The notes: generated from the sequence alone by a model not told the origin. Numbered from the stretch's first letter, positions 16,703 through 28,824 are shown. The stretch: DNA of 64,000 nt from VXYL01 sp965116935 (GCA_965116935.1 OZ220737.1:3162001-3226000); one strand, 5' to 3'. Made by a program: numbers and translations.

Positions 16703-19013
16703 CTAGCGAACGTGGCCGCGGAAGTGCGCCTCGGCCAGATCGAAGGCGTCGTTGCCCACCCGTTCCCCGATGGCCCGCCCCGGGATGTCGTCCACCGGTG
16801 GGTGGATGCCGCCCCAGATGCGCGACAGGCTGCATTGGTCGGCGGCGTCCCGGTAGGTGGCCCATTGCAGGGTCATGTCGACGGAGGGGCCTTCCTCGAA
16901 GACGAGGAACTCGTCCGCCTTGATCTCGAAGCCGCTCATGCCGCCGGGGAAGAAATCGCTTCCCGTGAGGCGGGCCAGCACCTCGGCGGCGGCGCGCGAA
17001 TAGGTGGAATGGCCGGAGACGAAGCCGGCGAACGGCGGCGTCACAAACGTGGGGCGCTGGTATGGCCACCAGTTCTCCGCCAGGATCCAGCCGACGCCGG
17101 CCGCGCTCGTGGCTGCATCTTCGATGTGGTCTGGCCCACGCCACGCGAGGAGCTTGACCTTGCCGACGTGTTCGCCTTCCTCGCCAGCGAGCGCATCGCC
17201 ATCCGCGACCAGTTCGACGAAGCCCGGCACCAAGGCAATGCCGTCGACGTCGTAGGACGGCAGTGCGGGGTCCGATCCCTGGCCGCGGTCGGCCATCGCC
17301 CGAATCGACGAGATGGGGCGGATGTAGTCATACCAGCCCTTCACACTCCAGGCCGCGATGGCCGAGTCGTGCATGGCGCCGCCGAGCGCGAAGTAGGCCT
17401 TGACGTCCCATTCGAGGCGATCAAGTGGTGGTCCGCCGCCGCCAAGACGGTGTTCGAGCAAGGGATGGTCCGACACCTCGTTCAGGATCACGAACCAGTG
17501 GCCCGGAGGGGTTTCGGAATCCGGGCCGTCGGCCCAGAACTCGGCCAGCACCCGCGTGTAGTCGCCGCGCGGCACGGTCTGCGGCTGGTAGGGAGCGCCG
17601 GTGACGGGATTCACGGCGCGGCCTGTGCCCGGGTCGCCGCCAGCGATGAGGTCGAAGAAGGCGGGATAATCGTCGAAGGTGGCGGGGTAGTCCTGCACGT
17701 TGCCGATGGCGGCCGGGGAGATGTCCATCATCACGCCGTCGGCGGGCGATAGGTGCGACGACCAGACCGCCACGAGGGTATGCGCCCAGCGATAGATCTC
17801 GGCAAGGTCGCCGTCGATGGATGGAGGCGCGCCGGGGTCGAGGTGCAGCAGCCACTCGGCACCATTGCGTTCGTGCCGGGTTGCCGCGGTTGGGTCCAGC
17901 GCGAAGGACTGCACGCTGCCCCACTCCGGGCCCACGAAGTCCGGAACCCCCGCCACCGGGTTGCCGGCCTGATCGATGAATTGCGGCAGTTCGAGCGGCT
18001 GCCAGCGGTTGCGATCGACGATGTCTGGATTGCCGGGCCGATCTGGCCTGAGCGGCGGATTGACGGGAACGTAGACGCGATTGGCGTAGTCGTTCGCCTC
18101 GTTGGCGCCATCGGCGAGGCCAAAGGCGATGTAGCAGTTGGCGATGTGGTTGCCGAGCCCTGAACTTCCGCTCGTGGTTCCCCGTTCGCCGGCATCGAGA
18201 CCGAGGGCGTCCATCAACACGAAGGCGTCGCGGGCGATGCGTGCCGCCGCCGGGGAGTCGCGAAAGCGATGCTCGATGATCCGGTAGGCGGCAAAGCTGA
18301 GGGATTGCTGCCGCGCCGCATGGGGGTCGCTGGCGGCGGCGATGCCAAAGGCCTCGTCGTCGAGCGGGCACTCGTCGGTTCCGAGCAGCCAGGGTGTGGC
18401 GTCGTCGTCGTAAGCGGCCCAGGCGTCGTACACGGCGGCGGAGACGTGGAACAGATTGCGGGCGTGCACGGTGGGGCGGGCGTAGTCGCCGCGGATGGCG
18501 TGCAAAAGCACTTCGTTCCAACGTCGCGCGGCGGAAGCCTCGCCGGCCGTAACTGTGCCGGGGAGGAAGTTTGCGGTGACGGTCACGTCGTTGCCCGGCA
18601 TCTGGTAACTGGTGCGGGCGGCGCGATCGTCGCCGAATGCGCCACCGGCATTGCTGGACCAATGGCTGAAGTGGTAGTGCTCCGGGGGTGCATCGGCAAC
18701 GACGGCAACGATCTGTCCCTCGACGTACTCGCCGTCGCCAGCGCCCTGCACGACACTCAGCCGATGGCTCGCGGGCGCTGCTGGACCAATGGCTGAAGTG
18801 GTAGTGCTCCGGGGGTGCATCGGCAACGACGGCAACGATCTGTCCCTCGACGTACTCGCCGTCGCCAGCGCCCTGCACGACACTCAGCCGATGGCTCGCG
18901 GGCGCTGGCGGCGGTTCTTGCACCGGTGGCGTGGATGATTCCTCGCAGCCGACAAGCAAACCGCAGGCCGCCACAGCGACCGCGATGCCGAACCAGTGCC
19001 TGGCTCGCGTCAT
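16703..19013 (-). pseudogene. Vanadium haloperoxidase-like (PAP2 superfamily) lipoprotein, frame broken by tandem duplication
   Basis: The gene starts at 19013 with a lipoprotein signal (lipobox LLVGC, then EESSTPPVQEPPPAP) and a domain resembling the divergent InlB B-repeat (HYHFSHWSS, then MPGNDVTVTANF). The rest, continuing to 16703, is a vanadium-dependent haloperoxidase/PAP2 protein: SGHSTYSRAAAE and SRIWGGIHPPVDD carry the Ser-His and Arg/His vanadate- or phosphate-binding residues. Signal sequence and catalytic domain are in different frames because a 127-bp segment (18652-18905) is present twice in tandem; 127 is not divisible by 3. Removing one copy restores one continuous protein of about 728 residues. 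The downstream frame alone (start near 18883) would lack a signal peptide. Recent mutation or assembly error; see findings. Confidence 0.85.
18652..18907. repeat. Perfect 127-bp tandem duplication
   Basis: 18652-18778 is repeated without change at 18779-18905 (+2 further matching bases). It lies inside the InlB-like repeat region of the haloperoxidase-like gene and shifts its frame by one. The absence of any difference between copies implies the event is very recent or artefactual. Confidence 0.95.
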
Positions 19014-19140
19014 TCATTGCCACCTCCCTGCGTGCCCGCCAGCGCCTACCCCACAGGCGTGCAGCGTCTTTTCCGGGACTATGACACGCCTGCGCGCCCG
19101 CGAGACGGCCCTTCCATCTCCTCGCTGCGAGAGAAACTGG

Positions 19141-19163
19141 TTTTGCAACTCATTGCGATTATC
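19141..19163. promoter_or_regulatory. Weak Fur-box-like site
   Basis: GATAATCGCAATGAGTTGC (reverse strand of this interval) matches 12 of 19 positions of the E. coli Fur consensus. It sits in the 247-base divergent gap between the haloperoxidase-like lipoprotein gene and the fatty-acid hydroxylase gene. By eye only; could be chance. Confidence 0.3.
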
Positions 19164-19260
19164 GATAAGGTGCGGAGCCTTCGCGACTGTCGGTCAAGGC
19201 ATTCACGCTTCGCCCATGCACATTCCTTGCCCTAGCGACTGCCGCCCAAGGCGGTGACGG

Positions 19261-20136
19261 ATGCCCGACGTTCTATGGCTTGAAGCTGCGCTTGGGCCTT
19301 TCGCGTTCCCGCTCGATCCTGCCAAGCGGGTTTTCTGGGGCTGCCTGGTTTCCGCCGCCCTGCTCGCGTCGTTCGCGGTGTCGATCCAGGCCGGTCGGTT
19401 CGACGTTCGGGCGCAGGTCAGGGCGTTGTTCGACCGCGGCTATTGGCTTCATGCTTCAAGCGCAGTCGATGTCTCGCTCATGTTCTTCAACCACGTCTTG
19501 CGCATGTTGCTGCTCGTGCCGTTGCTCGGCAGCCATCTGGCGGCGACGCTGCTGGTTGGACGCTTCCTGCAGCGGAATCTCGGCGACGCGCCGGAGCTTG
19601 ACCTGCCTTGGCTGGCCATAGCCACTATCTACAGCGTGACGATTTTCGTGGCGCAAGACGTGAGCCGCTTCCTTCTGCACCTGGCCATGCACCGATGTGG
19701 CGCGCTTTGGCGGTTTCACCGGGTTCATCACAGCGCGCCGGTGCTGACGCCGCTGACCCTGTTTCGCGTTCACCCCGTCGAGCACGCTCTCTACTTCGTG
19801 CGCAGTCTCGCGGTGTTTGGCCTCGTCAGCGGCGGTGCCATCTGGCTCTTTGGCCGCGACTTCGCCGCCTTCGACATCCTGGGCGTGGGGCTCGCGGGCT
19901 TCCTCTTCAACGTTGCCGGGGCGAACCTGCGCCACTCACACGTCTGGCTGACGTTTGGCCGCTTGGAACGCTGGTTCGTCAGCCCCGCCCAGCACCAACT
20001 GCATCACAGCCGCGAGCATGGCCACTGCAACTTGGGCTCTGCGCTCGCGGTGTGGGACCGCCTCGCCGGAACTTCGACGCCGGCGCGCGGACTCGCGCGG
20101 CGCGACTGGCAACGGCTCACCTTCGGCCACTTGTAG
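19261..20136 (+). CDS. Sterol desaturase / fatty acid hydroxylase superfamily membrane protein
   Basis: 291 aa with four to five membrane segments. The histidine boxes that bind the di-iron centre are present in order: HLAMHR (H-x3-H), FHRVHHS (H-x2-H-H) and HQLHHS (H-x2-H-H), plus a fourth histidine pair in LRHSHVW. The family hydroxylates or desaturates acyl chains or sterol-like lipids using O2 at the cytoplasmic membrane face. No redox partner is adjacent. It is divergent from the haloperoxidase-like gene. Lipid substrate not predictable. Confidence 0.87.
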   Translation: MPDVLWLEAALGPFAFPLDPAKRVFWGCLVSAALLASFAVSIQAGRFDVRAQVRALFDRGYWLHASSAVDVSLMFFNHVLRMLLLVPLLGSHLAATLLVGRFLQRNLGDAPELDLPWLAIATIYSVTIFVAQDVSRFLLHLAMHRCGALWRFHRVHHSAPVLTPLTLFRVHPVEHALYFVRSLAVFGLVSGGAIWLFGRDFAAFDILGVGLAGFLFNVAGANLRHSHVWLTFGRLERWFVSPAQHQLHHSREHGHCNLGSALAVWDRLAGTSTPARGLARRDWQRLTFGHL

Positions 20137-20244
20137 GGACGGGCTTGGCACGGATGTGCCTCGAAGCCGAGTCCACACCAACGTGCCGGGTGGATGGCGC
20201 CGTGTGATGCTCCTCGGAGCGAGGGCCCATCACGCTCCTCGCGC

Positions 20245-20315
20245 CGAAGGCGAAGCAACCAAGGGCCCGAAGGTGCAACCAGCCTCCTCGCCGCGAGACG
20301 GCCCCTTGCCCAATC
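20245..20315. repeat. Dispersed repeat (second copy near 41083-41150)
   Basis: GCAACCAAGGGCCCGA, then GCAACCAGCC, then CCGCGAGACGG recur in the same order at 41091-41145, with several small gaps. Both copies sit directly after a gene on the same strand (fatty-acid hydroxylase here, sulfatase there). Possibly an old mobile or terminator-associated element. It lies in the 190-base gap before the broken esterase. Confidence 0.55.
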
Positions 20316-20326
20316 TGTAGGTGCGT

Positions 20327-21374
20327 TCAAGCCGGTGGACGCGTGGTGCCGCGGCAGAAGTCGGCGATGCTGCGGGCGGTTTCGCGGCTGATGTCCGGGC
20401 AGCAGATGGGGAAGATCTCGGTGCCGTGGATGGTGCCCATCACCTGGCGGCAGCTTGCCGGTACGCCGGCGGCGAGCAGCGTGCGGTAGAAGGCGATGCC
20501 TTCGTCGCGCAGCGGATCGAACTCGTTGACGCTCACCATGGTCGGCGGCAGGCCGCGCACGTCGTCGGCGCTGGCGAAGCCGGGCCAGGCGAGCGGATTG
20601 CCTTCATTCAGGGCCTCGATGCCGTAGGCGAGGGCGCCGCGGTTGTTGTGCAGGTCGAGCAGGATGCCGTTGTTCTCGGACGATGACGGCAGGTCGTCTC
20701 GAGGCCAGCTTCCGGCGATGTAGGGGCACAGCGCGTAAAGGCCCTGGATGAGGCCGATGTCGCCGTCTCGATTCAGCTTTCAGCCCCGTGGCGAGGGTGA
20801 GATTGCCGCCGCCGCTTTCACCGGCGATGATGATCTCGGAGCTGTCGATGCCGTGGCCCGCACCCTCCTTCGCGAGCCAATGCAGGCCCGACACGCAGTC
20901 GTTGAGGCCAGCGGGAAACGGTGCGATCTCCGGCGCCGAGGAGGGCGTGAGGGCGTTGCGGAAGTCCACCATCGCCACCGCGACGCCCTGCGCGGCGATG
21001 ATCTTGCCCCAGGCTTGGTAGTTGCCGAGGAAGCAGGACATCGACTGCATGCCGCCGCCGTGGATGTAGTACACGCACGGGTGCGGGCCGCCCGACTCCG
21101 GCACGAACATGCAGACTTTGATGGTGTTGCCGTCGGGCTCGGAGGTGAACTCCACCGTCTTTGACATGAGGCCAGCGCTCGGTGCGATCTCCTCGGTGTT
21201 GCAGGCGTCGAGCACGCCCTCGAATGCCTTCGCCTGCGCCAGCGCCTCTTCGGTGTTGGCGGCGGCGACGAGTTCCTCTCGCGATGCTGCGTCGGGCTGC
21301 GCTAGCGTCGGCATGCCGCCGAAGACGGCCTTGATGCGTGGGTCGATGCCGGGTTCGTCGGAGATTCGGCTCAA
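20327..21374 (-). pseudogene. Alpha/beta hydrolase (HSL-type carboxylesterase) with a one-base frameshift
   Basis: Translation from TTG at 21374 (GGAG about 8 bases upstream) gives an esterase of the hormone-sensitive-lipase type: oxyanion motif YYIHGGGMQ, then nucleophile elbow IIIAGESGGGN. After ATGLK the frame is lost near 20776-20780, where the coding strand reads AAAGCTGAAT. With one A removed it continues LNRDGDIGLIQGLYALCP... through a catalytic-Asp region EFDPLRDEG and a terminal His region GTIHGTEIF to the stop at 20327. The restored protein would be about 349 aa, normal for the family. Either a very recent pseudogene or a homopolymer-type sequence error. Confidence 0.85.
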
Positions 21375-21461
21375 TGGATCGCTCCAAAGTCGGTTTGTGT
21401 GGCGTGCAGTGTAGGACACTCTGGCCGGCGGCGGTCGGCACATCCCGATGGGGCAGGGGCC

Positions 21462-22415
21462 TCATTTGCCTCGCAGTGCGGCGGCGGTCTGCTCGAATCC
21501 GGCGGCGCGGGCCAGATCGAGTGGAGTTCGCCCGTGGCTGTCCCGAGCGTCCCTCCTAGCGCCGGCGGTGAGCAGGATTTCGAGCAACTCCACGTTCTCG
21601 CGCCACCACGGTCTGGCCGCAATGTGCAGCGCAGTTGCGCCGTTGCTGTCGCTGGCGTGAATGTCGGCGCCCTGCTTGACAAGAAACGCCGCCGTGTCTA
21701 CGCCGCCTTCACGGGCGGCGATCATGAGTGGCGTCTGGCGGTGGGCGGCGGGCGCGTGTTTGGGCGCGGCGAGATCGTGGATGTCGGGCGATGCAGGCGC
21801 GGTGACCTCGTCGATGTTCGCACCGCCCGCGAGCAGGCACTCCATGACGGGGCGCCAGCCAAACGTCGCGGCCAGATGCAGCGCGGTTGCGCCGAGCGGA
21901 CAGCGAGCGGCCAGCTGTGCGCCGCCGCGTATCAGAGCGGCAACCGTCGCGCCGGCATCGGCGTGGTAGCCGTGCGCCGACGCCATGTGCAGGGGTGCCC
22001 AGGTTCCGCTCCCGATCGCCTTGAGCTCCCAGACGAAGAAGCCGATGCGCGGCAAGGCGCGGTTTGGATCGTCGCCGGCGTCGAGCAGCGTTTGCACCGA
22101 GTCCAGCCGCCCGGTGAGCAGAGCAAAGCCCATGGCTGTCAGGTGTTCAGCAAGGTCACCGAAATGCGCAGCGTGACGACGAACATCGTCCAGCCGCCCG
22201 AGCGCCGCCGCGCTGTGGACGTCGCAAGGCAGGCCGCGATCGAGCAGGCGCTGCCCAAGCTCCGCGTCGTGGAGTGCCGCCAGCTGCAAGGCGGTGAGAG
22301 GCGAGGTGGTGCCGAGCCCAACCGCGGCCCGGGATTGCCGGTTTCGGTCGAGCAGGAACGTGCGCACGGCCTTCCAGTCGGCGTGCTCCAGTGCTTGTTC
22401 GAGTTCGCTGTCCAT
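21462..22415 (-). CDS. Ankyrin repeat protein
   Basis: 317 aa, no signal peptide. At least six ankyrin-type repeats, recognisable by TALQLAALHDAELG, APLHMASAHGYHADAG, TALHLAATFGWRPVMECLLAGGANID, TPLMIAAREGGVDTAAFLVKQGADI and TALHIAARP...ILLTAGARRDARD. Ankyrin repeats mediate protein-protein contacts; enrichment is frequently seen in host-associated bacteria, but one gene proves nothing. It is divergent from the iron-uptake operon, sharing the 221-base region that holds the Fur-box-like site. Confidence 0.88.
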   Translation of the reverse strand: MDSELEQALEHADWKAVRTFLLDRNRQSRAAVGLGTTSPLTALQLAALHDAELGQRLLDRGLPCDVHSAAALGRLDDVRRHAAHFGDLAEHLTAMGFALLTGRLDSVQTLLDAGDDPNRALPRIGFFVWELKAIGSGTWAPLHMASAHGYHADAGATVAALIRGGAQLAARCPLGATALHLAATFGWRPVMECLLAGGANIDEVTAPASPDIHDLAAPKHAPAAHRQTPLMIAAREGGVDTAAFLVKQGADIHASDSNGATALHIAARPWWRENVELLEILLTAGARRDARDSHGRTPLDLARAAGFEQTAAALRGK

Positions 22416-22563
22416 TCTTCGCCCAAGTGGTTGCGTGCGAAGAATACGACCGGCCCGCCTTGAACCGTGCCCCCTTCACCTACTACTGCGACACAAGCGT
22501 CGCCCGACGAAGAATCCGCGCCACTCTAGTCGCTGTCAGGGGTGTTGTGCGGATGCAATCGCA

Positions 22564-22585
22564 TTTGCAAACCATTCTCATTTAC
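22564..22585. promoter_or_regulatory. Fur-box-like operator
   Basis: TTTGCAAACCATTCTCATTTAC. The reverse strand, GTAAATGAGAATGGTTTGC, matches 12 of 19 positions of the E. coli Fur consensus and closely resembles the GCAAAT..ATTCTCATTTGC boxes found upstream of TonB-dependent receptor genes. It is about 52 bases before the DUF4856 start, and the three genes downstream are all iron-uptake types, so regulation by iron is the natural reading. Confidence 0.6.
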
Positions 22586-22636
22586 TTTAGTGTGCGCGAC
22601 GCCAAGGCCAACTGACAGTTCCAAGGAGCACGATCC

Positions 22637-24949
22637 ATGGACACTGGGCATCGTCCTCGTAGCGCCTGCCAAGCCCGTGCGCACGCGCATCGGTGTGCAT
22701 GGCGCGGGGCGCTCGGTGGCGTCGCGGTGGCAGCGCTTGCGTCGCCGGCCCTGGCGAACGGGGGCCACGACGACCACGGTGATGGCCCTCGCACCGCCAC
22801 GGTGCTCGAGATCGGCTCGGCCGTGGCCGGCAGCGTGTCGGCTGGCGACATCGACGTGTTTCGCTTTGATCTCGTCGGACAGGCGGCGACCCTGATTCGC
22901 ACCAGCGGACCGAGCAACACCAGCGGCGAGCTGACCGACAGCGCCGGCACGTCGCTGGCGACCGACAAGGACAGCGGCGCCGGCGACAACTTCCGCATCA
23001 GCCAAGACCTCGCCGGCGGCATCTACTACGTGCATGTCTCTGGCAGCGGCGACTATGCGGTGGATGTCCGGGTCGGTGCCGATCAACAAGACCTCCACGG
23101 CGACACGCTGGAGTCCGCCACGCTGCTGCGGCTGCTGAGCGACGCGGAGCTGGCGGCGGTCAAGCCTCAGGCGCTCTTGATGATATCGGGACGGATTGCG
23201 CCGACCGCTGACGACGTGGACGTGTTTCGAGTCGACGTTCCACAGAGCGGCACCCATGTCGTGATGCGCGGTGCCGGCGGCGCCAATGTGAATGGCAGCC
23301 TCGTGGACAGCTCCGACGTGGCCGTAGCGTCCGACTCCGGCAGCGGCAACTTCCGCATTGCCACTACCTTGGCCGCGGGCATCTACTACCTCAAGGTGAC
23401 GGCGGTGGCACCCGGCAGCTACCGCGTGCTGGCGCAAGGCTCGGGCGGAGATGACCACTCGGGCACCGAGGATCGCGACAGCGACGGCGATGGCGTGATC
23501 GACTCTCGCGACGCGTTCCCGAACGACGCCTCCGAGAGCGAGGACCGCGATGCGAACGGTGTCGGCGACATCGCCCATCCGATCGCCACCACCTACATGT
23601 ACGACAGCGCCTTCGCTGCCGATGCGAGTTTCGTCAGCTACTCGGGCCAGACGGCGCGGCAAATGCTGATTTCCGCGATGAAGGCCGAGCTTGGTGGCCT
23701 CACGGAAGATGTCGGGATGGAAGACACCGTGCGGGCCCGGCTCAACTTCTACATGACTGGCGATGGTGTGGATGACACGCCGCACGGCTTCACGGTCGCT
23801 GGCGGCGAGCCGGTGAAGCCGGGGCCCACCTATGGCGACGTGAGCACAGGCAAGAACCTCGGCAGCAAAACCGCCGGCCAAGACAAGGCCGAGCACGTGC
23901 TCGGTGGCGAGTTCTTTGGCTGGGATGCCCTCGATGGCGGCGCCATGCCCATCGACCTCGTCAACCACTACATCGACAGCGTCGCCATAGAGGCGTCGGA
24001 CGGCAACTCCCCGCTCATCTCGACGGTCGGGGGCGACGTGTCACTCGACGTGGTGTATGTGGACGCACACGGTCGCGACTACCAGCAACTGGTGCAGAAG
24101 TTCTTGGGTGGCGCGGTGGCGTTCTCGCAGGGCACCGCCGACTACCTCAGCACCGACTGGCACGAATACCTCACGCAGATCGACGGCAAGGACTACACCG
24201 GCGCCGAGCACAAGTTCGACGAAGCGTTCGGCTACTACGGCGCCGCCCGCAACATGAACGAATACACCGACGACGAGGCCGCCGCCAAGGGCGGTCGCGA
24301 CGGCTGGGGCAACGGCTACCACGACACGGACGGCGACGGCACCATTGACCTACGCTCCGAGTTCGTCTTCGGCCATGCCCAGAACTGCGCCAAGCGCGAC
24401 CGCGGCAGCAACGGCATGACCGACTTCTCGAAAGAGGCCATGGACGCATTCCTGCTCGGTCGGCAGATCGTCGGCAACGCAGCGACGGCCGGTTCGCTCA
24501 GCGCCGAGGCGGAAGAAGCGCTGGGCGAGCAGATCAAGATCGCCACGGTGACGTGGGAGAAGTGCATCGCCGCCACCGTCGTCCACTACATCAACGATGT
24601 CATGGGCGACATGGACGGCTTCCAGGACGGCAGCTTTGCGGATCTCGGCAACTTCAAGAACCTCGCCAAGCACTGGGGCGAGATGAAGGGCTTTGCCCTG
24701 GGTCTGCAGTTCAGCCCGTTCTCGCCGTTCCGCGACGGTTCGGTGGACGGCATCACCGTGGCCAGCTTGAAGGAGGTCCTGAGTCTCATGGGCGATGCGC
24801 CGGTGCTGGCGGACGGTTCGCAAGGCGGCGTGATGCCTTCCGGCAGCGCCAGCGAAGCGGTGATGGACTACACCGACGCCCTCCTGCAAGCGCGGGACAT
24901 CCTCGAGAAGGCGTACGGCTTCGACCACGACGTGGTGATGAATTGGTAG
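22637..24949 (+). CDS. DUF4856 protein with N-terminal pre-peptidase-like domains (iron uptake associated)
   Basis: 770 aa with a long signal peptide ending near ALASPALA-NGGH. Two copies of a beta-sandwich like the pre-peptidase C-terminal (PPC) domain follow (GDIDVFRFDL... and DDVDVFRVDV...), each with a G-IYYLHV-type end. A calcium-binding DRDSDGDGVIDSRDAFPND linker (thrombospondin type 3-like) leads to the DUF4856 domain (YMYDSAFAADASFVSYSGQT... to the C-terminus). DUF4856 proteins are usually neighbours of imelysin and TonB receptors in Fur-regulated clusters, as here. Predicted periplasmic or surface-exposed. First gene of the operon. Confidence 0.85.
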   Translation: MDTGHRPRSACQARAHAHRCAWRGALGGVAVAALASPALANGGHDDHGDGPRTATVLEIGSAVAGSVSAGDIDVFRFDLVGQAATLIRTSGPSNTSGELTDSAGTSLATDKDSGAGDNFRISQDLAGGIYYVHVSGSGDYAVDVRVGADQQDLHGDTLESATLLRLLSDAELAAVKPQALLMISGRIAPTADDVDVFRVDVPQSGTHVVMRGAGGANVNGSLVDSSDVAVASDSGSGNFRIATTLAAGIYYLKVTAVAPGSYRVLAQGSGGDDHSGTEDRDSDGDGVIDSRDAFPNDASESEDRDANGVGDIAHPIATTYMYDSAFAADASFVSYSGQTARQMLISAMKAELGGLTEDVGMEDTVRARLNFYMTGDGVDDTPHGFTVAGGEPVKPGPTYGDVSTGKNLGSKTAGQDKAEHVLGGEFFGWDALDGGAMPIDLVNHYIDSVAIEASDGNSPLISTVGGDVSLDVVYVDAHGRDYQQLVQKFLGGAVAFSQGTADYLSTDWHEYLTQIDGKDYTGAEHKFDEAFGYYGAARNMNEYTDDEAAAKGGRDGWGNGYHDTDGDGTIDLRSEFVFGHAQNCAKRDRGSNGMTDFSKEAMDAFLLGRQIVGNAATAGSLSAEAEEALGEQIKIATVTWEKCIAATVVHYINDVMGDMDGFQDGSFADLGNFKNLAKHWGEMKGFALGLQFSPFSPFRDGSVDGITVASLKEVLSLMGDAPVLADGSQGGVMPSGSASEAVMDYTDALLQARDILEKAYGFDHDVVMNW

Positions 24950-24961
24950 TTGATTGCCGGG

Positions 24962-24982
24962 CCACGGGCGCTTGGCCCGTGG
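24962..24982 (+). promoter_or_regulatory. Hairpin overlapping the imelysin start codon
   Basis: CCACGGGC and GCCCGTGG pair as a perfect 8-bp stem with the 5-base loop GCTTG, 12 bases after the DUF4856 stop. The 3' arm includes the GTG at 24979 proposed as imelysin start. It could mask that start until ribosomes melt it, or be a weak processing/attenuation site. No U-tract follows, so it is not a standard terminator. Confidence 0.45.
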
Positions 24983-26262
24983 GAGGACGGCGCGCGGCAA
25001 GCTTGCTGGGCGCCGTTGTTGGCTTTGCGCTCGCCGGTTGTGTGGACAGTTCACGAGATCCGGAACCGTCGCCCACGGTGTCGCCGACCACGGACGCCGG
25101 CCAGCAGGAGGAGGAAGAGGAGCAGACGCAGGAGTTCAGCACCGAGGCCATGCTGCAGAACCTCGTGGATGCCGTGATCGTGCCGAACTACGAGACGTTG
25201 GCGGCGCGGACCGCCGACTTTTCCGCGGATGACGGTCCGCTCGCGGAGCACTGCGGTGCGATCGGCACCGACGCCGACGATGCCGCGACGACCGCCGTGC
25301 AGGACGCCTGGCGCGACGCCATGGCTGCGGTGCAGGCGACGGAAATGCACGTCTTCGGCCCTGCTGCGGACAACGCCGAGGCGTTGCGCAAGCGCGTCCT
25401 TTCTTATGCCGACGCGCCCTTGAGCACCTGCGGCGTGGACATCTCGGTCGTGCTCGCCGGCGAAGCCGATTTCGACATCAGGTCGCGGGCGCTGAGCCAG
25501 CGCGGCTACGGTGCCATCGAGTACCTCCTCTTCAACGACGACCTCACGCACACTTGCGCGCCGCAGGTGCCGAGCACAGCCGACTGGAACGATCGGGACG
25601 AGTCGGAGCGGCGCCTGGCACGCTGCACCCTGGCGCAGGCCATCGCCCAGGATGCGGCCGAGGCGGCGGCGGTCCTGGTTCAGAACTGGCCTGCCGACGG
25701 CGCCGACTACAGCGCCACGTTCCTCGATCCCGAATCGACCGGCGATGCCTTGCAGCATCTAACCGACGGCATCTTCGCGCTGGACCTGCTCGTCAAGGAC
25801 CGCAAGCTCGGCATTCCCACGGGCATCCATGACGACTGTTCCGAGGACGCATGTCCAGAACTGGTCGAGTCGCCCTATGCCGCCAACTCCCTTGCCAACA
25901 TCCGCGCCAATGCGGCCTCCTTCAAGACCCTTTTCGAGGGCGGGGAGGGCCTTGGCTTCGACGACTTCATCGTCAATGAGGACTTCCCGGAAGTAGCGGA
26001 GCGATTCCGCGCCAACACGCAGGCGATCATCGACCACATCGACGGCATTGACACCCCGTTTTTGCGACAGGTGCAGGCCATCGAGTCGGAGGGTCGCGCC
26101 ACGGAATGCATGAATGCCTTTGCGAGCCCCGACACGCCGACGGAACTCCCCGCCTGCGCGCTGCTTGGCTTGGTGAAGCGCGTGACGGACGACCTCAAGA
26201 TCGACTTCATCACCATCGTCGGCGTGTCCGTGCCAGGTGGCGCCCAGACCGACAACGACTAG
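24979..26262 (+). CDS. Imelysin family lipoprotein
   Basis: 427 aa if GTG 24979 is the start; TTG 24943 or TTG 25003 are alternatives. GGRRAASLLGAVVGFALAGC is a lipoprotein signal with lipobox LAGC. A Glu-rich linker (EEEEEQTQEF) leads into the imelysin/insulin-like growth factor binding fold: LVDAVIVPNYETL, AVQDAWRDAMAAVQATEMHVFGP and RGYGAIEYLLF. The last is the G-x-H/A-x-x-E-x-x-L/F family motif with Ala where His is usual (GxHxxE), so the metal site may be altered. Six or more Cys suggest disulphides. Imelysins sit in iron-uptake clusters; this one is between DUF4856 and a TonB receptor. Confidence 0.87.
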   Translation: MGGRRAASLLGAVVGFALAGCVDSSRDPEPSPTVSPTTDAGQQEEEEEQTQEFSTEAMLQNLVDAVIVPNYETLAARTADFSADDGPLAEHCGAIGTDADDAATTAVQDAWRDAMAAVQATEMHVFGPAADNAEALRKRVLSYADAPLSTCGVDISVVLAGEADFDIRSRALSQRGYGAIEYLLFNDDLTHTCAPQVPSTADWNDRDESERRLARCTLAQAIAQDAAEAAAVLVQNWPADGADYSATFLDPESTGDALQHLTDGIFALDLLVKDRKLGIPTGIHDDCSEDACPELVESPYAANSLANIRANAASFKTLFEGGEGLGFDDFIVNEDFPEVAERFRANTQAIIDHIDGIDTPFLRQVQAIESEGRATECMNAFASPDTPTELPACALLGLVKRVTDDLKIDFITIVGVSVPGGAQTDND

Positions 26263-26267
26263 CCGCC

Positions 26268-28484
<2,217 letters not shown>

Positions 28485-28824
28485 GGTGGCTCGCCGGTCT
28501 TTGGAGGAAAGGCCTTGGGGCGCACGACTGTGCGCAATTGCCCTGTGGGTTGTGGGACGAAATGTTTGTGTGTCGGGGGCGCGACTGTGTGTCGGGGGCG
28601 CGACTGTGGGCGCTCTTCGTAGGGGACGGGCTTGTCCCGTCCCGTTCCGAGTTTGTCGACGTCATTCAATACGGGCGGGGACAAGCCCCCCTACGGGGCC
28701 CGTTCCGAGTTTGTCGATGCGTTCAAGACGAGTGGGGACTTGGGCGTCCCTGCTAGGTGTGCGGCTTTCAGTTGCCATTGACAGCGGGGTTAGCATCGGC
28801 AGCACTCACGGGGAGGACGCGCAC
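28485..28824. repeat. Repeat-filled gap (dispersed 15-mer copy, 19-bp tandem pair, inverted repeat)
   Basis: No gene. It contains (a) TGTGGGACGAAATGT at 28551-28565, one of several dispersed copies; (b) TGTGTCGGGGGCGCGACTG twice in tandem about 28569-28606; (c) an inverted repeat GTAGGGGACGGGCTTGTCCC at 28619-28638 against GGGACAAGCCCCCCTAC ending 28694; and (d) CCCGTTCCGAGTTTGTCGA twice, starting near 28640 and 28699. The PhyH ribosome site GGGAGG is at 28811-28816. Confidence 0.75.
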
